Positions 1 to 4,267 of a DNA stretch of 37,389 nucleotides are shown here, one piece after another (the first letter of the stretch is position 1; each line of letters opens with the position of its first letter). The translations under genes and the position numbers were made by a program. The notes under the pieces are model-generated. The model had not been told where the DNA came from. It saw only the letters and a program-made list of their open reading frames with translations, and did not search any database. The DNA is from a virus, in IMG/VR virus record IMGVR_UViG_3300045999_003534, positions 1 to 37,389 of that record; one strand, written 5' to 3'.

Positions 1-222
1 GGATCCTTGTTTCAGGGCTATTGCTTGTGGGTATTGGTGCTTGAACTTGTCCAGAAGTTCTTCGCTTCTATCCCTGGCTAGACACCAGTGGAAAAGGTTG
101 TCCCAGACTTCTCTGTCATTGCCTAGGTTAAACCTGAACCTTGCGTTTGCCATGAATTGGCACATCCTGATATGACTAGCGTAGAAGTCAGCAAGCAACA
201 ACAAAAGCGTTTGGTCAGTCAT
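1..222 (-). CDS. Hypothetical protein, N-terminal 73 codons; continues at the right end of the window
   Basis: Reading starts at ATG 222-220 behind a GGAGG site about 9 nt upstream, and the start overlaps the previous stop as TGATG. The frame is still open at the left edge. Read into the right-hand repeat copy it adds codons GTG TCG TAT GAC and stops at 37249, giving 77 aa. The protein is rich in aromatic and charged residues (FYASHIRM, DREVWDNLFHWCLARDRSEE) and shows no membrane segment or known motif. The family is not recognised. Its main value is that it bridges the join. Confidence 0.75.
   Translation of the reverse strand, partial: MTDQTLLLLLADFYASHIRMCQFMANARFRFNLGNDREVWDNLFHWCLARDRSEELLDKFKHQYPQAIALKQGS
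4..129. repeat. Terminal direct repeat, left copy (126 bp)
   Basis: Bases 4-129 are identical to 37264-37389. The first three bases of the window (GGA) do not match the corresponding CAC at 37261-37263. The repeat either marks a circular molecule whose ends overlap in the assembly or is a true short direct terminal repeat. A gene that reads in frame through the join supports joining the ends at this repeat. Confidence 0.95.
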
Positions 223-422
223 CACTCAATCCTCCAGCATCTGTAGGTGTTCTGTACTGTCTTCTTGATGGTGAACTTAGCACCATGCTTTTGTCCCCAC
301 CGTTGGGCAGCAACAGTGACAGTGGCTCTCTTCATGGTTGGGGCTAGCTCAAAACTGTCTCCTACTTCCATGTCTTGGAAGGGGTACTTGTTTGGAATGG
401 GGACATCTTTTTCTACTTGCAT
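222..422 (-). CDS. Small conserved phage protein (66 aa), paralogue of the 3665-3889 product
   Basis: The start ATG at 422 follows AGGAGA at a 5-nt spacing. The core YPFQDMEVGDSFEL and the ending YRCWRIE line up with YPYEEMDVGDSFVV and VRVWRVR of the product at 3665-3889, so the two are paralogues. This small family is common in phages of freshwater and environmental proteobacteria. I believe it carries a DUF label (possibly DUF7303), but I am not certain of the number. Function is unknown; its size and basic charge would fit a nucleic-acid or protein-binding role. The stop overlaps the next start as TGATG, which implies translational coupling. Confidence 0.8.
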   Translation of the reverse strand: MQVEKDVPIPNKYPFQDMEVGDSFELAPTMKRATVTVAAQRWGQKHGAKFTIKKTVQNTYRCWRIE

Positions 423-441
423 CTTTTTCTCCTAGGTTAAG

Positions 442-588
442 TTAGCAGCCCCTGGTCGCTGGCGCTGGGGCTTTCACCTCTACAAATGGGGCAGGTTCAT
501 CCTCATCACTGGGGACGTACCTATCCCGGCCTGGGGGCAATCCTGGGCGGTCTAGAGGGTTAGGGAATGGTGGAAAGGGCCATGTCAT
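442..588 (-). CDS. Proline-rich small protein (48 aa)
   Basis: I chose ATG 588-586 because it follows AAGGATGTTTCC, a leader found before several leftward genes. The frame extends to a GTG at 624, but that lacks a ribosome site. The protein opens with MTWPFPPFPNPLDRPGLPPG, has an acidic patch (SDEDEP) and ends in an Ala/Pro stretch. It is probably disordered. No family is recognised. It is the first gene after the 589-988 gap. Confidence 0.55.
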   Translation of the reverse strand: MTWPFPPFPNPLDRPGLPPGRDRYVPSDEDEPAPFVEVKAPAPATRGC

Positions 589-647
589 GGAAACATCCTT
601 CTTGTTTACTTTTCTATCTTGCACAACTCATGCACCCGAGGGGGAAC

Positions 648-679
648 CTGTGGGTAAGTTATCCACAGTGTTATTCACT
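648..679. other. Cluster of DnaA-box-like sites; candidate replication origin
   Basis: TTATCCACA at 659-667 is an exact copy of a strong E. coli DnaA box. TGTGGGTAA at 649-657 is the facing partner (TTACCCACA on the minus strand, one mismatch to consensus). Together they form a near-palindrome with perfect CTGTGG/CCACAG outer arms (648-653 and 663-668). TTATTCACT at 671-679 is a third near match. The sites sit in a long non-coding gap of a genome with no recognisable replication initiator. An origin is inferred, not shown. Confidence 0.45.
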
Positions 680-853
680 GGGGACAGAAGCTCTCGTTTA
701 TCACGGTTGACCATTGCTGGCTCGACTTTTCTCTGCCCCGAGGGATGCTCACCCAGGAGACACAAGGCCGACTCACCGTTTTTATCCTACTTGGTCGCTT
801 CAACCGCATAGAGGGGTGGGTGATGCCCCCGGATCTGATGACGTACAGACAAC

Positions 854-932
854 AAAAAAGCCGCTTACTGCTGCATTCGGGTCGCACCCCCCGAGTAGTC
901 TCGGAGGCCTGAACGCATGAGTAAACGGCTTT
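854..932 (-). ncRNA. Structured RNA candidate with a 3' U-run (possible sRNA or elaborate terminator)
   Basis: On the minus strand the arms at 932-920 and 869-857 pair over 13 bp with one G-U. Inside, 917-911 and 878-872 pair over 7 bp. The centre holds two adjacent hairpins: CCGAG-ACTA-CTCGG (904-891) and GGGT-GCG-ACCC (889-879). This gives a three-way junction. The base of the stem runs straight into six U (859-854). On the plus strand the outer helix has a C-A mismatch in place of the G-U, so the minus strand is favoured. It could be a small RNA, a regulatory leader or a terminator behind the 989-1347 genes. I know no matching RNA family. Confidence 0.55.
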
Positions 933-962
933 CATCTGTTGCGTGCGACGACAACGGGGGCA

Positions 963-992
963 ACTCTACTAGATGGGGCTGGGGGCTGTCAA
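963..992 (-). promoter_or_regulatory. Weak sigma70-like promoter candidate upstream of the structured RNA
   Basis: Minus-strand TTGACA (992-987) is followed after 18 bp by TAGAGT (968-963). Transcription would start near 956 and reach the U-run at 854, giving an RNA of about 100 nt. The -35 lies inside a GGGGCT/AGCCCC hairpin at the stop codon of the 989-1180 gene, and the spacer is GC-rich, so the match may be chance. Confidence 0.25.
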
Positions 993-1180
993 GCCCCTGC
1001 CACCAGTAGGCCCACTAGGAAACCCAGGGCAAACATGGAACCCATAGCGACAAGCCAGTCAGGGTTAACGTGTCGGGGCTTGTAGGCGCGTATGGGGCAA
1101 AACTGCTCCCTGTAGTGTCGGGGGAAAGCTTCCTCAAGTGTTCGGGGGAAGCGTTTGTAGGTGTCGCGTGGCTCTGTCAT
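989..1180 (-). CDS. Small membrane protein (63 aa)
   Basis: I chose ATG 1180 because it overlaps the upstream stop as ATGA; an in-frame ATG at 1192 is the alternative. Residues 1-40 are basic and soluble, with the motif FPRTLEEAFP that I associate with small proteins of betaproteobacterial phages. Residues 42-63 form one hydrophobic segment (LVAMGSMFALGFLVGLLVAG), so it is probably anchored by its C-terminus with the N-terminus in the cytoplasm. Function unknown; an early host-membrane role is possible. Confidence 0.65.
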   Translation of the reverse strand: MTEPRDTYKRFPRTLEEAFPRHYREQFCPIRAYKPRHVNPDWLVAMGSMFALGFLVGLLVAGA

Positions 1181-1347
1181 GCTGCCATCCATTCGTCGTA
1201 GGTTAAAAGGGGCGAACCATTACGGGTGATATCACCACCTTTGCCATCATCAGCAAAGGTTAGGTAGATCTGATATTCCTGGTCGTTAGACCCTCTGGCT
1301 TGGGTTTGCCAGTTGGCGGCAGGGATAAGGTTCGGGTTATCTTGCAT
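1177..1347 (-). CDS. Hypothetical protein (56 aa)
   Basis: ATG 1347 follows GAAAGGATGTTTCCC, the same leader type as the gene at 588, and the stop overlaps the next start as ATGA. The sequence is ordinary soluble protein (MQDNPNLIPAANW near the start, PLLTYDEWMAA at the end) with acidic and glycine-rich parts. No family is recognised. The ribosome site and the translational coupling make it a credible gene despite its size. Confidence 0.65.
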   Translation of the reverse strand: MQDNPNLIPAANWQTQARGSNDQEYQIYLTFADDGKGGDITRNGSPLLTYDEWMAA

Positions 1348-1421
1348 GGGAAACATCCTTTCAAACGGGTTTAAACGGGCCTGGGGGCGTTTTTAACCCA
1401 CAGGCTAGGGGCTAGGTAGGG

Positions 1422-1646
1422 TTAGATGGTGCAACAGCCACAGCATGGTGCATCTTCACAGCGTCCCCTAGCGTTACGGGTGTACGTACGGTAGACCCCT
1501 TGATTGTTCAGGGTGATTGTGTCTACCCTATCAGTAGAGACAAGCTCAGATCTACCCTTTCCATGCCAGACAATGCTATCCCCTGGCCTGATAGCAGACC
1601 CTGTGCGGTAACACTTTCCGGGATACTTGGCTGTGATTGTTTTCAT
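1422..1646 (-). CDS. Cysteine-rich small protein (74 aa), degenerate zinc-finger-like
   Basis: ATG 1646 is preferred because AGGTGG (1657-1652) sits just upstream; the frame extends to a GTG at 1655. The N-terminus MKTITAKYPGKC followed by RTGSAIRPGDSIVWHGKG resembles small phage zinc-binding folds (GKC..C then I..G..IVW), but the second cysteine is missing here. The C-terminus CEDAPCCGCC adds five cysteines in ten residues and may bind metal. Function unknown. Two hairpins lie between it and the upstream gene. Confidence 0.65.
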   Translation of the reverse strand: MKTITAKYPGKCYRTGSAIRPGDSIVWHGKGRSELVSTDRVDTITLNNQGVYRTYTRNARGRCEDAPCCGCCTI

Positions 1647-1666
1647 GGTAACCACCTATCTGTTAT

Positions 1667-1703
1667 CGGGACAATTCCCGGATATGGCCCCTGTAGAGCC
1701 ATA
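1667..1703 (-). promoter_or_regulatory. Tandem intercistronic hairpins
   Basis: Two perfect inverted repeats stand side by side between the 1719-2396 stop and the 1646 start. TATGGC (1683-1688) pairs with GCCATA (1698-1703), and CGGGA (1667-1671) pairs with TCCCG (1676-1680). There is no U-run, so a simple terminator is unlikely. They could stabilise mRNA ends or modulate the downstream ribosome site. Confidence 0.35.
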
Positions 1704-1718
1704 CCCTGGCTCTGTCAG

Positions 1719-2396
1719 TTAGTGCAGGGCATAAGACACTACTGCGTCTGTCCAGCACAGCCTACAGTCCCGGCATTCCCCATTCTGGCTAGGTGCATTA
1801 CAGGCCTGTCCTACAGGCTGAGCTTTGCTGTGTACGTTACTAGCGGTAATGCCAGGGATACCCTGTAGGCTAGCGGGTATCCTTACGGGTTGATCTGGAT
1901 ACATAGCAGACAGCCTAATTGTCAGATTAGCGGGTAAAGCACCATGCTTAGCGATGTATTCTTTAACCATGCCGAATTCCCTTGTAGGGAGCCAATGCTC
2001 ACAATGGGGAGTGGCTTCGCATACGCTAGCGATAAGCTCTAGGTGAGCTAGACCCTGCAAGTCTCCACTATCATGCCAGCGAAACCATGAGTCAGACCCT
2101 ATCAAGCTAACCATGCCAGTAACCCATGCAAGGGCTAACTCTGAGCTTTCCATTGCTTGCCACACTGCATCCAGTCTAGCGAATTGGCTAGGCTTAATAG
2201 AGTTAGCGTACATGGCATAGAAACCCTTGTCGGCATAGCAGTCTGAGCAAATAGAGCCGGGTATCTGTGCCATTCTGAAACCAGTCTGACAGGCTTCAGT
2301 AGGCAAGCTCATACTCTTACATGGCATTTTGCTAGTCTGAGTCAGAGAGCCACAAACAGACTTGGCAACAGCCTTAGAGATAGGAATAACTTTCAT
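1719..2396 (-). CDS. GP88-family protein (225 aa), cysteine-rich, function unknown
   Basis: The start ATG 2396 follows AAAGG; the longer frame to 2501 would overlap the upstream gene and lacks a ribosome site. The sequence matches the phage 'gene product 88' family known from mycobacteriophages: MPCKSMSLP with cysteines at 26, 36, 50 and 53, FRWHDSGDLQ at 105-114, WLPTRE at 135-140, and a C-terminal cluster C199, C208, C211, C214. The cysteine layout suggests a metal or Fe-S site, but I know no proven activity for the family. It lies second in the leftward block after the SprT-like gene, so it is probably expressed early. Confidence 0.8.
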   Translation of the reverse strand: MKVIPISKAVAKSVCGSLTQTSKMPCKSMSLPTEACQTGFRMAQIPGSICSDCYADKGFYAMYANSIKPSQFARLDAVWQAMESSELALAWVTGMVSLIGSDSWFRWHDSGDLQGLAHLELIASVCEATPHCEHWLPTREFGMVKEYIAKHGALPANLTIRLSAMYPDQPVRIPASLQGIPGITASNVHSKAQPVGQACNAPSQNGECRDCRLCWTDAVVSYALH

Positions 2397-2465
2397 GGCA
2401 ACAGCCTTTAGGTTTCGCTGTGACAGTACAGCCCATAGCACCCCTAGGATGCTACAGGATAGACT

Positions 2466-2748
2466 GTTTAAACGCTTTGCATCTCTCCATGATATGGACA
2501 ATGAGGTGCGCCCATGTCATCAAGCCACTTACCCGCAACTCTCACTGTATAGCCACATTCTGAGCAGTAGCACTTGAGCATTCTGGTGCTTTGCTTTTTT
2601 CTAGCGTTAGCCGGGATAAGCTCAGCGTGAGGGTATGCACCTAAACGCTCAATAACTGGCTTTGCCCATTGTTTAAACGCTTCGCCTGCTACAGTGGCCG
2701 TCATTTTGCCCTCAAGCCCGATAGCAGTGGCAGTGTGTTTAAACGCTT
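2466..2748. repeat. Three copies of GTTTAAACGCTT within one gene
   Basis: The 12-mer occurs at 2466-2477, 2671-2682 and 2737-2748, all in the same orientation. Its palindromic core GTTTAAAC also occurs at 2977-2984 and 1369-1376, making five cores in 1.6 kb. In the SprT-like frame the copies at 2671 and 2737 encode A-F-K, so part of the recurrence may be a codon effect. The copy at 2466 straddles the end of that gene. Confidence 0.6.
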
Positions 2749-3034
2749 TACCATGCCCAGCCCCCGGATGCAAAGCATGGATAAGCTCATGAGCGAGAAT
2801 GTCCAAAACCCTAGAGCTATCGCTAAGCGTGGGTGAAATGAAGATTTCAGCGTAAGAATCAGCGGAGGCCTTAGCAGACCAACATTCCCCGATTCTCCGA
2901 TTCTTCGCACTCAGCGCAGACTTGGAAGGAAACCCGCAACTAGACCGTACACGCTCAGGCAGTGTGTAGCCATGCTGTTTAAACAGCCCTCGCAACTCTG
3001 TAGTTGCAAGCTCTAGCCATTGTTCTCTATTCAT
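2468..3034 (-). CDS. SprT-like zinc metalloprotease (188 aa)
   Basis: ATG 3034 follows GGAGGTTTCCACA; the frame also opens at a TTG at 3049, which would place the ribosome site inside the gene. The zinc-protease signature HELIH is at 82-86 with a third ligand candidate H94 (PGAGHGKAFK). A C-terminal zinc ribbon follows (C157-x2-C160, then C179-x2-H182). This is the SprT/Spartan-like domain order. Cellular relatives cleave proteins crosslinked to DNA; phage versions are common but mostly uncharacterised. It is the first gene of the leftward block, directly behind the strong leftward promoter, so it is among the earliest proteins made. Confidence 0.88.
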   Translation of the reverse strand: MNREQWLELATTELRGLFKQHGYTLPERVRSSCGFPSKSALSAKNRRIGECWSAKASADSYAEIFISPTLSDSSRVLDILAHELIHALHPGAGHGKAFKHTATAIGLEGKMTATVAGEAFKQWAKPVIERLGAYPHAELIPANARKKQSTRMLKCYCSECGYTVRVAGKWLDDMGAPHCPYHGEMQSV

Positions 3035-3058
3035 TGTGGAAACCTCCAACTAGTTAGA

Positions 3059-3076
3059 CACTGCTCTGTTGCAGTG
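3059..3076. promoter_or_regulatory. Inverted repeat at the leftward transcription start
   Basis: CACTGC (3059-3064) and GCAGTG (3071-3076) are perfect arms around TCTGTT. They sit just downstream of the leftward -10 element (3087-3082). The site could be an operator or a hairpin at the 5' end of the early mRNA. Confidence 0.4.
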
Positions 3077-3081
3077 ATTCT

Positions 3082-3109
3082 ATTCTATACAGAGTGTTAC
3101 CCTTGTCAA
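3082..3109 (-). promoter_or_regulatory. Leftward (early) sigma70 promoter
   Basis: Minus-strand TTGACA (3109-3104, perfect -35) is followed after 16 bp by TAGAAT (3087-3082, five of six to TATAAT). The predicted start near 3075 gives a 5' leader of about 40 nt to the SprT-like gene. It is the best promoter match I see in the window and would drive the leftward block from 3034 across the join. Confidence 0.7.
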
Positions 3110-3153
3110 CACCTAACACTAGATTATTTTCTAGGTGGTTTCCCTAGTGTGGC

Positions 3154-3173
3154 TAGACTATTGCTATAGTCTA
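3154..3173. promoter_or_regulatory. 20-bp palindrome, operator candidate
   Basis: TAGACTAT (3154-3161) and ATAGTCTA (3166-3173) are perfect 8-bp arms around TGCT. Related half-sites occur nearby: AAAGTCTA at about 3191-3198 and TAGACTAA at 3231-3238. The palindrome covers the -35 of the rightward promoter candidate, as expected for a repressor or activator site. Confidence 0.5.
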
Positions 3174-3188
3174 TACTCTCTCTATAGT
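3161..3188 (+). promoter_or_regulatory. Rightward promoter candidate
   Basis: TTGCTA (3161-3166, four of six) is followed after 16 bp by TATAGT (3183-3188, five of six). Its -35 lies within the 3154-3173 palindrome. Transcription would start near 3195 and cross about 400 nt of non-coding leader to the terminator at 3603-3629. Confidence 0.4.
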
Positions 3189-3293
3189 TAAAGTCTATTT
3201 AAGAACTAGATATAGTGTGTGGTTACTAACTAGACTAAAGTAAAGACACATGGGGTTATGCAAGAAACGCATAGACTTTCACCTCCCGCTCAC

Positions 3294-3308
3294 TAGGGAT
3301 TTTCCCTA
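3294..3308. promoter_or_regulatory. Inverted repeat TAGGGA-TTT-TCCCTA
   Basis: The arms are perfect 6-mers. The longer element CACTAGGGA (3291-3299) recurs in the opposite orientation at 3141-3149 beside the leftward promoter. Both lie in the divergent control region, so a protein-binding site is possible. Confidence 0.35.
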
Positions 3309-3334
3309 ATATGGCATAGGGGTTGCTAGGGTCT

Positions 3335-3416
3335 GACAGGGCATAGGCCGACAGGCTGACAGGGTAGAGATACAGACAGACAGCCTAGGGCTGGGTATGG
3401 GTAGACAGACAGACAG
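3335..3416 (+). repeat. GACAG array (eight copies, iteron-like)
   Basis: GACAG occurs at 3335, 3350, 3358, 3375, 3379, 3404, 3408 and 3412, all on the plus strand. Two runs of AGACAGACAGCC are about 30 bp apart. The array lies in non-coding DNA between the divergent promoters and the rightward terminator. It may be an iteron-like binding array or a simple slippage microsatellite. Confidence 0.6.
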
Positions 3417-3503
3417 CCACAGCCAGACACATACAGAGCGGCCCAGGTGAATGGGACTTGAGATTGCTTAGTGTGTGGCCCCCACATTGCACCCCCCATA
3501 AAA

Positions 3504-3546
3504 AAATTCGTGTTTTCTGAACAAGAATTTTTCAAATTCGTGTTTT
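3504..3546 (+). repeat. Two 13-bp direct repeats, AAATTCGTGTTTT
   Basis: The copies lie at 3504-3516 and 3534-3546, 30 bp apart (about three helical turns). AAAAATTC and GAATTTTT nearby form inverted arms. The spacing suits a pair of protein sites on one DNA face, just upstream of the terminator. Confidence 0.5.
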
Positions 3547-3602
3547 TGGTAGACTTGGCTTCGATTGCAGTTGCCACTTCAATCAGGGAATCCGCCCGCT
3601 TT

Positions 3603-3629
3603 GACCAACCCTTGTGTTGGTCTTTTTTT
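3603..3629 (+). terminator. Rho-independent terminator before the first rightward gene
   Basis: GACCAAC (3603-3609) and GTTGGTC (3616-3622) form a perfect 7-bp stem with a 6-nt loop, followed at once by seven T (3623-3629). It points rightward and lies 36 bp before the first rightward start codon. No promoter fits in between, so late transcription must pass through it. Confidence 0.85.
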
Positions 3630-3664
3630 GCCTGTAGGATATGGTTATACGTAGAGGTGTAGAG

Positions 3665-3889
3665 ATGACGATAGCTGCGATAGAGAAAGAAGTAGGTGTA
3701 CGGATGCCACAGCCGAGGGTGGTGTATGCCTATCCGTACGAGGAGATGGATGTTGGGGACAGCTTTGTAGTTCCTGTTGCTGCCAGGGGTAAGGTGTTGA
3801 ATGCGAACTACAGGGCTGGCAAGCGGCTTGGGTGTCGGTTTGAGGCCAGGACTGAGGGTGATGTAGTTCGGGTGTGGAGGGTCAGGTGA
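3665..3889 (+). CDS. Small conserved phage protein (74 aa), paralogue of the 222-422 product
   Basis: ATG 3665 follows AGAGGTG with about 5 nt spacing; the frame opens earlier at ATG 3641, whose AGGA is too close. YAYPYEEMDVGDSFVV and VRVWRVR match the 222-422 product, while the middle is diverged. It is the first gene after the rightward terminator, so it is made only when that terminator is passed. Function unknown; a DNA- or RNA-binding role would fit the basic charge and position. The stop overlaps the next start (GTGA). Confidence 0.8.
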   Translation: MTIAAIEKEVGVRMPQPRVVYAYPYEEMDVGDSFVVPVAARGKVLNANYRAGKRLGCRFEARTEGDVVRVWRVR

Positions 3890-4113
3890 CTTCGCTTTTG
3901 TGGATGGGTGAGGATGAGTTGAGGGAGACTTGTCGTCTTCTGATGGCCCACCTTATTTACGAGCAGAAGAAGCAGGAGCAGTTGATTCGGTTGGTGCAGG
4001 AGGCGGCATCTGATGGCTACAGGATTGGATATGGAGATGCGGTGGCAGACAGAGCTATACGCATCTCGCAAGAGGTTGCAGTGGGAGATGAAGAGGGCTT
4101 TGTCCTGCACTAG
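3886..4113 (+). CDS. Hypothetical protein (75 aa) of the packaging block
   Basis: GTG 3886 overlaps the previous stop as GTGA and has GGAGGG at 3876-3881; an earlier GTG at 3874 has no site. The sequence is helical and Glu/Gln-rich (YEQKKQEQLIRLVQEAASDGYRIGYG split by short turns) with no known motif. By position between the leader gene and the large terminase it could be a packaging accessory, but nothing in the sequence proves this. Confidence 0.65.
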   Translation: MTSLLWMGEDELRETCRLLMAHLIYEQKKQEQLIRLVQEAASDGYRIGYGDAVADRAIRISQEVAVGDEEGFVLH

Positions 4114-4267
4114 CGCCAAGTCAAAGAGGGAGCTTGCTGCTCAGTGGAGGCAGCAGTACTCTGAACACTTCTACAGTGAGCTTATTCGGTGTGCCAGGAA
4201 CAAGACGGTTGCTGGTGACATCATTGCTTGGAACCTTGATGACTTTGACGACAAGAAGGCAAGATGA
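4031..4267 (+). CDS. Hypothetical protein upstream of large terminase; small-terminase candidate by position only
   Basis: The frame ends by overlapping the terminase start as ATGA. Start choice is open: ATG 4031 has AGGA about 6 nt upstream but overlaps the previous gene by 83 bp, while ATG 4088 overlaps by 26 bp but has no well-spaced site. The protein is basic and helical, with KSKRELAAQWRQQYSEHFYS and an acidic end (NLDDFDDKK). Small terminase subunits often precede the large one and are poorly conserved, so that role is possible. I see no helix-turn-helix I would trust. Confidence 0.55.
   Translation: MEMRWQTELYASRKRLQWEMKRALSCTSAKSKRELAAQWRQQYSEHFYSELIRCARNKTVAGDIIAWNLDDFDDKKAR

Larger units (their letters stand above)
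589..988. other. Gap without a convincing gene, holding origin-like and RNA-like signals
   Basis: Gene spacing elsewhere in this genome is mostly under 60 bp, so 400 bp without a gene is unusual. Open frames exist on both strands (plus 587-811, minus 675-935) but lack ribosome sites and look like random, Ser/Arg/Cys-rich peptides. The gap holds DnaA-box-like sites at 648-679 and a folded minus-strand element at 854-932. Between about 690 and 850 I see no further structure. Confidence 0.6.
3195..3602 (+). other. Non-coding rightward leader
   Basis: This stretch between the rightward promoter candidate and the terminator holds no convincing gene. A minus-strand frame at 3326-3577 is an artefact of the GACAG repeats. 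It contains an inverted repeat (3294-3308), an eight-copy GACAG array (3335-3416) and two AAATTCGTGTTTT direct repeats (3504-3546). Confidence 0.45.

Noticed and set aside
1-6. GGATCC at the very start as a cloning-vector or restriction-site scar
   Set aside because: Only the first three bases differ from the other repeat copy, which is too little to identify vector; kept only as a possible end artefact.
587-935. Open frames on both strands (plus 587-811, minus 675-935)
   Set aside because: No ribosome sites, Ser/Arg/Cys-rich random-looking peptides, and overlap with the DnaA-box cluster and the folded RNA candidate.
1373-1394. AAACG/CGTTT stem followed by five T on the plus strand
   Set aside because: The stem is only five base pairs with a 10-nt loop, and the plus strand is not expected to be transcribed here.
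3326-3577. Minus-strand open frame of 83 codons in the control region
   Set aside because: Its C-terminal half is the translation of the GACAG repeats, it lacks a ribosome site and it runs through the direct repeats; low coding appearance.
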